From positions 3,658,001 through 3,722,000 of the forward strand of contig NZ_CP053707.1 of assembly GCF_013201035.1 (NCBI RefSeq): 64,000 nt of DNA, written 5' to 3'. The stretch is from Arthrobacter sp. NEB 688. GTDB lineage: Bacteria; Actinomycetota; Actinomycetes; Actinomycetales; Dermatophilaceae. The notes below the pieces were generated by a model, which was not told the DNA's origin, did not search any database, and saw nothing but the letters and a program-made list of their open reading frames with translations. Within the stretch, counting starts at the first letter, position 1. Every line of letters starts with the position of its first letter. Shown piece by piece: positions 8,224 to 16,496 of this stretch. The translations under genes were made by a program, and so were the position numbers.

Positions 8224-9732
8224 GTGAGCCGGCCGGCCGGGCGCGCGTGGCTGCTGCCCTGGCTGGCCCTCGCCGCCCTGGCCGTCGTGCGGGCCGGGGT
8301 GGTCGACGAGCGCGACCCGTACTGGCAGGCCCGGGCGGGACTCGAGAACCTCGCCGGCGCTCCCCTGCGGCGGGCCGACACGTGGAGCTGGGACCCGGTG
8401 GCGACGCTCTTCACCCAGACCTCGCCCGCGTGGAACGACGTCCTCGGCCTGGGCTGGCGCACCGCGGGGTTCGCGGGGCTGTTCGCCGTCGGGCTGGCGT
8501 CCATGCTCGTGTTCACCACGGTGGTGCTCGCGCTCGCGCGCCGCCTCGGCGCGCGTCCGCTCCCCGCCCTCGCGGGGATCCTCGTCGTCCTGCTCCTGGC
8601 CCTGCCGATGGTCTCGCCGCGCGCGACCCTCGTCGCGCAGTCGCTGTGGCTGGCGGTCGTGCTCGGGGCCGACCGGGCGGTGCGCCGGTCGACCACCCGT
8701 CCCGTCGTCGTGGCCGCGGGGTCCGGCCTCGCCGGGCTGGCGGTCGGGTGGGCCGGCTCGTGGCTGCACCTGTCGTGGCTGCTCCTGGCCCCCGCCGCCT
8801 GGCTCGCGGTCGTCGTCCTGTGCCTCGCGGCGCCGAGGGTGGACCGGGCCCGGCGGCTCGCCGTGGGCCTCGGGACCGGGGTCGGCCTCGGCGCCGGGGT
8901 GCTCGTCGGCCCCTACGGCCTCGACGCGTGGGGGCTCACGCGCGCCGTCCAGGAGGCGGCCTCCGGGTCGGTCCTCGAGTGGCTGCCGCCCACCGCCGAC
9001 GGACTCGCCGCGCGGTGGGTCCCGACGGTCGTCGCCGCGCTCGGCCTGGCGGGTGCGAGCCTCGTCCTCGTCGTCCGGCGGTGGGGCGCCCGGGCCGCGG
9101 ACGACCGCGTCGGCGTCCTCGCGGCTCTCGTCGTCCTCGGCGCGCCGGCCTCCGTCGCCGGGCTCGGCGGCGTGCGCTTCGTCGGCGTCGCGCTCCTCAC
9201 GCTCGCCCCCGCCGCCGCCCTGCTGGCGACGGTCCTCGCCACCCGCGTCGTGCGACGGGCCACGGCCCCGCGCCCGACGGGGGTCTTCCGCAGCGCCGCG
9301 GTGCGCCGGTGGTCGGTGGGCCGGCCCTGGCGGGTCGTCGGCACGTCCGTGCTCGTGCTCCTCTCGCCGCTCGTCCTCCTCGCGGGGGCCACGGCGGCCC
9401 GCCCGCCGGAGGCCGCCGTCGTCGACCTGCTCCCCCGCGGGTGCCGGCTCGTGTCCGACCCCGGGTCGGCGGGCCCGGTGCTCCTCATGCGCCCCGACGT
9501 GCGCGTGTGGATCGACACCCGCGCCGACTACTGGGGGCGCGACCGCAACCGGGAGGCCCTGGACGTCCTCACCGGCGACGACACGTCGGTCCCCGCGCTC
9601 GCCCGCGCCGACTGCGCGCTGCTGTCGTCGACGGACGTCCCGACGGGCCCCCTCGCGGCCGCGCTGGACGCCGACCCCGGGTGGCGGACGGCGGGCGGCG
9701 GCGACGGCCTGCGGGTCTGGGTGCGCCGCTGA
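8224..9732 (+). CDS. Polytopic membrane protein, GT-C-like, paralogue C
   Basis: 502 aa, third member of the family at 3179 and 4584. The N-terminal loop reads DERDPYWQARAGLENL and SPAWNDVLGLGW in place of DxDLWLHLRIG and PTQWLAQ. Multiple hydrophobic segments follow, and the C-terminal soluble domain has DVRVWIDTRADYWGRDRN. Start GTG at 8224. The preceding stop and this start lie in a short direct duplication of GTGAGCCGGTC, so the junction may have arisen by slippage. The gene converges with 9734-11467. Function unknown beyond probable envelope glycan work. Confidence 0.65.
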   Translation: MSRPAGRAWLLPWLALAALAVVRAGVVDERDPYWQARAGLENLAGAPLRRADTWSWDPVATLFTQTSPAWNDVLGLGWRTAGFAGLFAVGLASMLVFTTVVLALARRLGARPLPALAGILVVLLLALPMVSPRATLVAQSLWLAVVLGADRAVRRSTTRPVVVAAGSGLAGLAVGWAGSWLHLSWLLLAPAAWLAVVVLCLAAPRVDRARRLAVGLGTGVGLGAGVLVGPYGLDAWGLTRAVQEAASGSVLEWLPPTADGLAARWVPTVVAALGLAGASLVLVVRRWGARAADDRVGVLAALVVLGAPASVAGLGGVRFVGVALLTLAPAAALLATVLATRVVRRATAPRPTGVFRSAAVRRWSVGRPWRVVGTSVLVLLSPLVLLAGATAARPPEAAVVDLLPRGCRLVSDPGSAGPVLLMRPDVRVWIDTRADYWGRDRNREALDVLTGDDTSVPALARADCALLSSTDVPTGPLAAALDADPGWRTAGGGDGLRVWVRR

Positions 9733-9733
9733 G

Positions 9734-11467
9734 TCAGCCGGCTCCGGGTCCCAGCACCGTGAGCCCGGCGACGCAGGCGTACCGGGCGCGGACCTCGTCC
9801 TGCGGGTGGTCGCTCAGCACGGTGGGGTCGGTCGCCGCCCGGAGCAGGTCGCACTCCTGGGCGACCGTCAGGCCCCCCTGGGGCGTGTCGACCCGTCCGG
9901 CCTCCGGCCGGTAGCCGTCGAGGAGGATGCGCGTCGCGGCATCCGTCACGAGCGGCCCCGAGGACCACACGACCTGGGCGCGCTCGGCCCCGGGCACCTC
10001 GAGGAGCCGCAGGACGGTGGCGGCGTCGACCGTGGACCACTCCCGGGAGAAGGCCCCGAGGGGGGTGACGACGGCTCCGAGGGCGACCGCACCCGCGGCC
10101 GTCCCGAGGACCGCGCGACCGAGGAGGCCGGGCAGGGCGCGCGCGCCCGCTCCGGCCCACGCGCCGCCGGCCACGACGGCCGTCCACGCCAGCCCGAGGA
10201 CGGTGGTGTGCCAGAGGAGCTTCGCCGGGTAGTAGCGGGTGACCGGGATGCCCAGCCGGACGGCGAGCCCGAGTGCGGTGAGGGCGGGCAGGACCGACAC
10301 GGCGAGCACGAGGAGCATGCCCCGGTCGTGGCGGTACCGCGCCGCGAGGACCCCGAGGGCGGCCAGGCCGACGCCGAGGAGCCACAGCGGCACCGGGGCC
10401 TCGACGTCGGCGACGACCGCGTGGCCGACCCCGACCGTGCCGACGACGGCGGTCATCGCCGGGACCGAGGAGAGCGCCGTGACCGAGACGAGGGCTGCCG
10501 CCTCGGCGAGCCGCCGCCGGCGACCGCCGGGCCCTGCGGCGCGGACGCGGGCCACCGTGGCGGCCAGCGCGAGCAGCCCGGACACCGGCAGCAGCAGCTG
10601 CCAGGTGTTGGCCATGACGAGCAGCCCGGCCCACGCGGTGAGCGACGCGACGAGGGACGCGGGGCGGACGAGGACCTCGCGCAGCGCCACCGCGACGACG
10701 AGCGCCGCGGTGAGCGAGCCCTCGAAGCCGAGCGCCTGGTAGTTGGCCAGGAACGCCGGCCACAGGGTGGCGGCCCCCGCGGCCGCCGCCGCCGCGGCCG
10801 CCGTCCAGGGGCCGAGCCGGACGCGTCGGGCGGCGGCCGAGGTGAGGGAGGAGGTGGCGAGGGCGAGAGCGGCGGAGAGCATCCAGACGAGGGCGGACAT
10901 CAGTCCGAGGAGGCCCACCAGGTCCGCCCGGCCGGACGGTGGGCCGGTGAGCGACCACCCGAGCGCGACGGTGGTGTGCCAGGCGCGCGGGTAGTTGCGC
11001 TGCGAGTAGTCGAGGGCGCCGCGGGCCCGCTCGTCGGCGACGAGGACGACGTGCCGGACGTGGTCCCCGCCGATGAACCACTCCAGGCGCTGGGCCGTCG
11101 GCAGGGACAGCGACCACACGAGGACCGCCACGAGGAGCAGGGCGGGGGCGGCCACGAGGAGCGCCCGGCCGACCTCGCCCCGGCGTCCGGTCCGGCCGGC
11201 CGGGCGGTCGCCCGCTCTCGCCCGACGCAGGTGGGCGGCGACGGCGAGGACCGGCGCCAGCACGACGAGGGTCGCCCCGACCGCCGGTCCGCGGGAGACG
11301 AACGGGCGCAGGCCGAGCAGGTCCGCCGCCGTGGCGACGACGACACCGCAGGCCAGGAGGAGGACGACGAGCACGAGGGCGTCCGCGACGGGGCCTGCGG
11401 CGTCGCGCGGGAGCGGCCGCGACGACCGGGCGGTCGAGGGGGCCACGGCGGCCGTGGGCGTGCTCAT
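9734..11467 (-). CDS. Polytopic membrane protein, probable glycan-related GT-C-like
   Basis: 577 aa from the ATG at 11465-11467. An ATG at 11477-11479 is an alternative; neither has a clear ribosome-binding site. The protein has many hydrophobic segments. Its first large loop contains FIGGDHVRHVVLVADE and YSQRNYPRAWHTTVAL, with an acidic-histidine (GGDHVRH) pattern plausible for a GT-C active site. The C-terminal soluble part is short. It faces away from the glycosyltransferase operon starting at 11667 and shares the intergenic region with it. I do not recognise a named family. Confidence 0.65.
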   Translation of the reverse strand: MSTPTAAVAPSTARSSRPLPRDAAGPVADALVLVVLLLACGVVVATAADLLGLRPFVSRGPAVGATLVVLAPVLAVAAHLRRARAGDRPAGRTGRRGEVGRALLVAAPALLLVAVLVWSLSLPTAQRLEWFIGGDHVRHVVLVADERARGALDYSQRNYPRAWHTTVALGWSLTGPPSGRADLVGLLGLMSALVWMLSAALALATSSLTSAAARRVRLGPWTAAAAAAAAGAATLWPAFLANYQALGFEGSLTAALVVAVALREVLVRPASLVASLTAWAGLLVMANTWQLLLPVSGLLALAATVARVRAAGPGGRRRRLAEAAALVSVTALSSVPAMTAVVGTVGVGHAVVADVEAPVPLWLLGVGLAALGVLAARYRHDRGMLLVLAVSVLPALTALGLAVRLGIPVTRYYPAKLLWHTTVLGLAWTAVVAGGAWAGAGARALPGLLGRAVLGTAAGAVALGAVVTPLGAFSREWSTVDAATVLRLLEVPGAERAQVVWSSGPLVTDAATRILLDGYRPEAGRVDTPQGGLTVAQECDLLRAATDPTVLSDHPQDEVRARYACVAGLTVLGPGAG

Positions 11468-11666
11468 CGCGGCGAGCATCGCACGAGCAGGCCCCCTCCG
11501 CAGGCCGCGCGCGGCGGGTCCGGGACCCGGCGGTCGGGCCCGCCTCGACCGTTCGGCCAGTCCTCCCCGACATCCGGCCCGGTCCGCGGACCGCGTCCTG
11601 TACGACGTCCGCGGGCCGGGACTAGCGTCGACCGGGACCCCAGGCCCCATCGAGCGGAGCGTGCCC

Positions 11667-12710
11667 GTGCCCCCGGACGAGTCCCTTCCCCTGCGTGTCG
11701 CGGCCATCGTGCCGTGCCACGACGAGGAGCGGGCCGTGGGCAAGGTCGTCTCCGACCTGCTCGAGGCCGTCCCCGGCATCGCCGTCTACGTCTACGACAA
11801 CCGCAGCACGGACCGGACCGCCGACGTCGCGGCCGCGGCGGGCGCGGAGGTGCGCGTCGAGGGCTGCCCCGGCAAGGGCAACGTCATCCGCCGCGCGCTC
11901 GCGGACATCGACGCCGACGTGTACGTCATGGTCGACGGGGACGACACCTACGACGCCTCCGCGCTGCCCCTGATGATCCGCACCCTGCTCGAGGGGCCCT
12001 ACGACCACGTGACGGGGGTCCGGGTCGCCGACCACCACGGGGCCTACCGGGCCGGGCACGAGCTCGGCAACCGGGCCTTCAACCGGGTGGTCTCCACGAT
12101 CTTCCGCCGGCCGGTCACCGACCTCCTCAGCGGGTACCGCGTCTTCTCGCGGCGCTTCGTCAAGTCGTTCCCGGCCACGTCGCGGGCCTTCGAGATCGAG
12201 ACCGAGCTGACGGTGCACGCCATCAACACGCGGGTGCCGCAGGCGGAGGTGCCGGTCGGCTTCCGCGACCGGCCCGCCGGGTCCGAGAGCAAGCTGCGGA
12301 CCTACCACGACGGATTCCGCATCGCGCGGATGATCACCCGCCTCCTCCACCACGAGCGGCCGCTCGCCCTCTACTCGGTGCTGTCCGCCCTCACCGTCCT
12401 CACCGCCGTGGGCCTCGGCGTCCCCGTCGTGCGGGAGTACCTCGCGACCGGCATGGTCGGCCGGTTCCCGACGGCGTTCCTCGCGGCGTCGCTCGTCATC
12501 GTCGGCTTCATCGTCCTCGTCGTCGGCATCCTGCTCGACGGCCTGCGCAAGGTCCGCCAGGAGACGACGCGGATCGCCTACATGAGCGTGCCCGCTCCCC
12601 CACGGCTCGTCGTGCCTCGGACGGTGACCCACGCCCCGGGACGACCCGTCGAACCCACCCGCGTCGCGGTCGAGGACGTTCCCGTCCCCCGCGCGGGCCA
12701 GCCGGCGTGA
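11667..12710 (+). CDS. GT2 glycosyltransferase, polyprenyl-phosphate sugar transferase-like, two C-terminal TM helices
   Basis: 347 aa. An N-terminal GT-A domain has VAAIVPCHDEERAVGKV, VYVYDNRSTDRT and the nucleotide-sugar metal site VMVDGDDTYD (DxD). Two C-terminal hydrophobic segments follow, as in dolichol/polyprenyl-phosphate sugar transferases. Likely role: making a lipid-phosphate sugar donor for the GT-C proteins next door. Start: GTG at 11667 has GGAG seven bases upstream; the GTG at 11661 is too close to that box. Its stop overlaps the next gene in GTGA. A TAGCGT box about 40 bp upstream could be the -10 of the operon. Confidence 0.85.
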   Translation: MPPDESLPLRVAAIVPCHDEERAVGKVVSDLLEAVPGIAVYVYDNRSTDRTADVAAAAGAEVRVEGCPGKGNVIRRALADIDADVYVMVDGDDTYDASALPLMIRTLLEGPYDHVTGVRVADHHGAYRAGHELGNRAFNRVVSTIFRRPVTDLLSGYRVFSRRFVKSFPATSRAFEIETELTVHAINTRVPQAEVPVGFRDRPAGSESKLRTYHDGFRIARMITRLLHHERPLALYSVLSALTVLTAVGLGVPVVREYLATGMVGRFPTAFLAASLVIVGFIVLVVGILLDGLRKVRQETTRIAYMSVPAPPRLVVPRTVTHAPGRPVEPTRVAVEDVPVPRAGQPA

Positions 12711-13708
12711 CCACGAGCGTCGTCGTCGTCGGGTTCGGGGACGAGCCCGTCCTCGACGCGTGCCTGCGGTCCGTCGTCGGCCAGCTCGGCGAGGGCGACG
12801 ACGTCGTGCTCGTCGACCACGGCGTGCGGGCGCTCCCCGACGTCAGCGGCGTCCGGGTCGTCGTCCCGCCGACCAACGGTGGCTTCGGGTCGGGCTGTGC
12901 CGCAGGGGTCGACGCCACCGACGGCGACGTCCTGGTCTTCGTCAACTCGGACGCCGTCCTGCGTCCCGGGGCGCTCGCGGTGCTGGCGCGCGAGGCCGCG
13001 CGGCCTGCGGTCGGCCTCGTCGGCGGGCTCGTGCTGCTGCCCGGCGGCGAGGGTGTCGTCAACTCGGCCGGGCTCCCGGTGCACCTCAGCGGACTCAGCT
13101 GGTGCGACGGCTACGGCGACCCCGTCGCGCGACACCTGCGGCCGCGGGCCCTCACCTCCGTGGCCGGGGCGCTGTTCGCCTGCCGCCGCGAGGTGTGGCA
13201 GGAGCTGGGCGGGATGGACGCGACGTACTTCATGTACCACGAGGACACCGACCTCAGCCTGCGCGCGCACCTCGCCGGGTACGAGGTCGCCTACCGCCCC
13301 GACGCCGTCGCCGTGCACGCGTACGAGTTCGGGCGCAACCCGCTCAAGATGTTCCACCTGGAGCGCAACCGGGTCCTCACGGTCCTCGGCGACTACCCCC
13401 GCCACCTCCTGCTGCGCGTCCTGCCGGTGCTCCTCCTCCTCGAGCCGCTCTACCTCGTGATCGCACTGCGCGACGGATGGGGGCGCGAGAAGGTCCGGGC
13501 GTGGATGTGGCTGGTGCGCAACGCCGCCCACGTCGTCCGCCGGCGCCGCCGGGTGCAGGCCGCCGTCGTCGCGCCGCACGCCCTCGACGCACTCCTCACC
13601 CCCGCCATCACGCAGAGCCAGCTCGAGCGCCCGGGGGCCCTCGGGCTCCTCAACGGCGCGCTCCGCGGCTACTGGCGGCTCGCCCGCCCCCGGCCGGCCA
13701 CGTCGTGA
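12707..13708 (+). CDS. GT2 glycosyltransferase, rhamnosyltransferase (WbbL)-like
   Basis: 333 aa. The GT2 fold shows SVVVVGFGDEPVLDACLRS, NGGFGSGCAAGVD, a VFVNSDA metal site and GGMDATYFMYHEDTDLSLRA with the ED catalytic pair. These are typical of WbbL-type rhamnosyltransferases. A hydrophobic stretch near residues 225-250 suggests membrane association. It starts at a GTG inside the GTGA overlap with the preceding gene and ends in another GTGA overlap. Donor and acceptor are not determinable from sequence. No dTDP-rhamnose genes are in this window. Confidence 0.85.
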   Translation: MTTSVVVVGFGDEPVLDACLRSVVGQLGEGDDVVLVDHGVRALPDVSGVRVVVPPTNGGFGSGCAAGVDATDGDVLVFVNSDAVLRPGALAVLAREAARPAVGLVGGLVLLPGGEGVVNSAGLPVHLSGLSWCDGYGDPVARHLRPRALTSVAGALFACRREVWQELGGMDATYFMYHEDTDLSLRAHLAGYEVAYRPDAVAVHAYEFGRNPLKMFHLERNRVLTVLGDYPRHLLLRVLPVLLLLEPLYLVIALRDGWGREKVRAWMWLVRNAAHVVRRRRRVQAAVVAPHALDALLTPAITQSQLERPGALGLLNGALRGYWRLARPRPATS

Positions 13709-15618
13709 GCACCGCCCGCGTCTCGCAGCGCACCGGCGCGGTCGTGCTGGCGGCGTACCGCCCGGACCCCGACCTCTTCGCCGTCCAGCTGCGCTCGATC
13801 CGGGACCAGACGCGCTCCGACTTCCGGTGCCTCGTCGGGGCGGACGGCGGGCAGGACGAGGTCCGCCGGCTCGTGACCGACGCGGTGGGTGACGACCCGC
13901 GCTTCGAGGTCGTCGGCTGGGACGACAACGTCGGCTTCTACCTCAACTTCGAACGGCTGCTCGCGGCCGTCCCGGCCGAGGTCGGCTGGGTCGCCCTCTG
14001 CGACCAGGACGACCGCTGGTACCCCGACAAGCTCGAGCGGCTCGTCCCGCTGCTCGACGACGCCGCGCTGGCGCTCGGGCAGGCCCGCGTCGTCACGTGG
14101 CCGCGGACCGCGACCGCCCCACCGGTCACGGCTCGTCGGGTCGTCTCCCCCGTCGCGCTCCTGCTCGGCAACCAGGTGACGGGATGCTTCTCCGTGCTCC
14201 GCCGCGACCTCCTGGACGTCGCCCTGCCCTTCCCGCGCTTCGCCACGGTCACGCAGCTGCACGACCACTGGCTGGGGGTCTGCGCGTCGGTCACCGGCGG
14301 CTACGTCGTGCTCGACGCGCCCGTGCAGGACTACCTCCAGCACGGCCGCAACCTCGTCGGCGAGACGGACCACAGGCACCCGCGGACCCCGTGGGGTGTG
14401 GTCCGCACCCTGCACCACCTGAGGGAGGCGCACCCGGGGCTCCCTCGTCCGGGCGGGCTCGCCGCCGTGGCCCACGCGACGGGCATCGGGTGGCGCCGCA
14501 CGATGGTGGAGACCCTGCGCCACCGGCTGCCCGGCTCCCCGGCGGTCGCGTGCCTCGACGCCGCCCTGGGGCGACCGGGGGTGCGTGCGACCTCGGCCAC
14601 CGTCGCGCGCGGCATCGCCTCGCGCCAGGTCGCGACGGGCACCGCGCTGACCCTCGTCGCCGGTCTGCCCCGGGAGTCCGTGGCGAGCCTGCGCCGATCG
14701 CGTCCGCGGGCCCGGCAGGCTGGCACCGACCCCAGGAGACACACGATGGACACGGACGCCCCCGCCGGCACCTGCTGGCTGTGCGACGCGCCGACGAGCA
14801 CCGAGACCGCCTTCGCCCCGGCCGGCTACGTCCGGTGCACCGCGTGCGGCTTCCTCTTCCAGGCGCACCGGGCCTCCGCAGAGGATGAGGCCCGCATGTA
14901 CGACGGCGAGTACTTCGAGGGCTACGACCAGCGCACCGGTGGCCGACGCACCGAGGGGCACTACGACGTGGCGACCGCCCAGCGACAGAGCGAGGCCCGC
15001 GTGCGCGTGGAGTTTCTCCGCGGCACCGTGTCCCCGCCGGCCCGGCTCCTCGAGGTCGGTGCCGCCTCCGGCTACTTCGTCGCGGCGGCCGCAGCGGCCG
15101 GGTTCGACGCGCAGGGGGTCGAGCCCTCCACGGAGCAGGCCGAGGGCGCCACGGCACGCGGGATCCCCGTGCGGAGCGGCACCCTGGCCGACATCGCCGC
15201 GGGCGGCGACACCTTCGACGTCCTCTGCGCCTGGCACGTGCTGGAGCACCTCCCCGAGCCGCGGGCGGCGCTCGAGCAGATGCGCGGCCTGCTCCGGCCC
15301 GGCGGTGTGCTGGCCCTCGAGCTGCCCAACATCGGGAGCGTCGCCGCGCAGCGGAACACGGTGCGCTGGGCGCACCTCGACCCCGGAGCCCATGTCGGTC
15401 ACTACACGCCGCGGACGCTCGCGTCGCTGCTCGGCGGCGCCGGGCTGGAGGTCGAGCGCGTCGAGACCTTCAGCATCCGCCGGTTCAGCCGCACCCTCCC
15501 CCGCCGCCTCCTCCACGCGGGCTACGACGCGGTCGCCCTGCGCACCCCGCGCCTCGTGCACCCCTCGCGCCACGAGCTGCTGCGGGCGGTCGCCCGGCGC
15601 CCCGCCACGGACCGGTGA
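13705..15618 (+). CDS. GT2 glycosyltransferase fused to zinc-ribbon SAM methyltransferase
   Basis: 637 aa if read as one protein. Residues 1 to about 320 form a GT2 domain: VVLAAYRPDPDLFAVQL, CLVGADGGQDE, VALCDQDDRWYPDKLE with a DQDD metal site. After a basic linker (RRSRPRARQAG) the second half has a two-CxxC metal motif (CWLCDAPT, CTACGFLF) and a class I methyltransferase with LLEVGAASGYFVAAA and a DVLCAWHVLEHLP motif. No stop codon separates the halves. At 14746, however, an in-frame ATG is preceded by AGGAGA six bases upstream, so the methyltransferase may also be made alone. GTGA overlaps mark both ends. Confidence 0.8.
   Translation: MSTARVSQRTGAVVLAAYRPDPDLFAVQLRSIRDQTRSDFRCLVGADGGQDEVRRLVTDAVGDDPRFEVVGWDDNVGFYLNFERLLAAVPAEVGWVALCDQDDRWYPDKLERLVPLLDDAALALGQARVVTWPRTATAPPVTARRVVSPVALLLGNQVTGCFSVLRRDLLDVALPFPRFATVTQLHDHWLGVCASVTGGYVVLDAPVQDYLQHGRNLVGETDHRHPRTPWGVVRTLHHLREAHPGLPRPGGLAAVAHATGIGWRRTMVETLRHRLPGSPAVACLDAALGRPGVRATSATVARGIASRQVATGTALTLVAGLPRESVASLRRSRPRARQAGTDPRRHTMDTDAPAGTCWLCDAPTSTETAFAPAGYVRCTACGFLFQAHRASAEDEARMYDGEYFEGYDQRTGGRRTEGHYDVATAQRQSEARVRVEFLRGTVSPPARLLEVGAASGYFVAAAAAAGFDAQGVEPSTEQAEGATARGIPVRSGTLADIAAGGDTFDVLCAWHVLEHLPEPRAALEQMRGLLRPGGVLALELPNIGSVAAQRNTVRWAHLDPGAHVGHYTPRTLASLLGGAGLEVERVETFSIRRFSRTLPRRLLHAGYDAVALRTPRLVHPSRHELLRAVARRPATDR
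14734..14748 (+). promoter_or_regulatory. Internal ribosome-binding site and in-frame ATG
   Basis: AGGAGA (14734-14739), a 6-nt spacer and ATG (14746-14748) lie inside the open frame of the GT2-methyltransferase gene, exactly at the domain junction. They would allow separate translation of a 290-aa methyltransferase. Confidence 0.6.
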
Positions 15619-16496
15619 CGTCGTCCGGGCCGGGCGTGCTCGTCGTGCTCCACGGGACGGAGCCGACGGCGAGCCCGGCGCTGTCCTCGCTGGTGTCCGT
15701 GCTGAGGCCCGGTGAGGTCGCGGCGCTCCTCGTGCAGGACAACACCGAGGGGCGCACCTCCCGGCCGTCCATGCCCGACGGGGTGACCACGTACGTCCAG
15801 CGGCCGGACAACCCCGGGCTGGCGGTCGCCTACGCCGAGACCGCTCGCCGGCTGCGGTCCGAGGGTGTGGCGTGGATGGTCGTGCTCGACCAGGACACCG
15901 TGGTCGACCGCGCCTACGTCGAGGAGGTGCTCGCCATCGTCGACGGACGACAGCAGGTCCCCGCGGACGTCGCGGTGCTCCTCCCCCGGCTGACCGACCG
16001 GGGGCGGGTGCTCTCGCCGCACCGACGCGTCCGGCTGCGCACCCGGGCCGTCGACGACCCCCGCCCGGGACCGGCCACGGGATGGGTGTCCCACCTCAAC
16101 TCGGGCAGCGTGCTGCGGCTGGAGGCGCTGGAGGCGGCCGGTGGGATCCCCGAGGGCTACCCGCTCGACGGCCTCGACCACGCGATCGCCGCGTCCCTGC
16201 GACGAGCCGGCCTGCGGGCCTGGCTCCTGGGGTCCACGCTCGAGCACCGGCTCTCCCTCCTCGACCGCGCGACGCTCCCCCGGGAGCGGCTGGCGGCGAT
16301 CCTCACCACCGAGGAGCGCCTGGCCGACCAGCTCGGGACCCCGGGCGACCGTGCCTGGCTCGCCGCCCGCCGCTGGGTGGGGGTGGCCCTCATCGCCGTG
16401 CGGGTGCGCACCACCCCGTCGGCGGCGCTCGAGCTGCGCGCCGCTCGAAGGGCCACGGCCCTCGCCCTCGGACGTCACCGGCGGCCGCAGCCGTGA
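15615..16496 (+). CDS. GT2-family glycosyltransferase
   Basis: 293 aa. A short GT2-like protein with VLVVLHGTEPTASPAL, NPGLAVAYAETARRL, a VVLDQDTVVD metal site (DQD) and GLDHAIAASLRRAG near the usual acceptor/catalytic region. It resembles rhamnosyltransferases of the WbbL/RfbN type but is shorter. No clear membrane segment. It starts at a GTG inside the GTGA overlap with the methyltransferase fusion and overlaps the flippase gene by 4 bp. Acceptor unknown. Confidence 0.78.
   Translation: MTSSGPGVLVVLHGTEPTASPALSSLVSVLRPGEVAALLVQDNTEGRTSRPSMPDGVTTYVQRPDNPGLAVAYAETARRLRSEGVAWMVVLDQDTVVDRAYVEEVLAIVDGRQQVPADVAVLLPRLTDRGRVLSPHRRVRLRTRAVDDPRPGPATGWVSHLNSGSVLRLEALEAAGGIPEGYPLDGLDHAIAASLRRAGLRAWLLGSTLEHRLSLLDRATLPRERLAAILTTEERLADQLGTPGDRAWLAARRWVGVALIAVRVRTTPSAALELRAARRATALALGRHRRPQP

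Noticed and set aside
4584-8696. Very long antisense reading frames (for example 1370 aa here, 1551 aa at 9053-13708 and 1087 aa at 31132-34395)
   Set aside because: They are low-complexity Arg/Gly/Ala/Pro-rich shadows of GC-biased genes on the other strand. Only the parts in the true frame (such as 4584-5951) read as real proteins.
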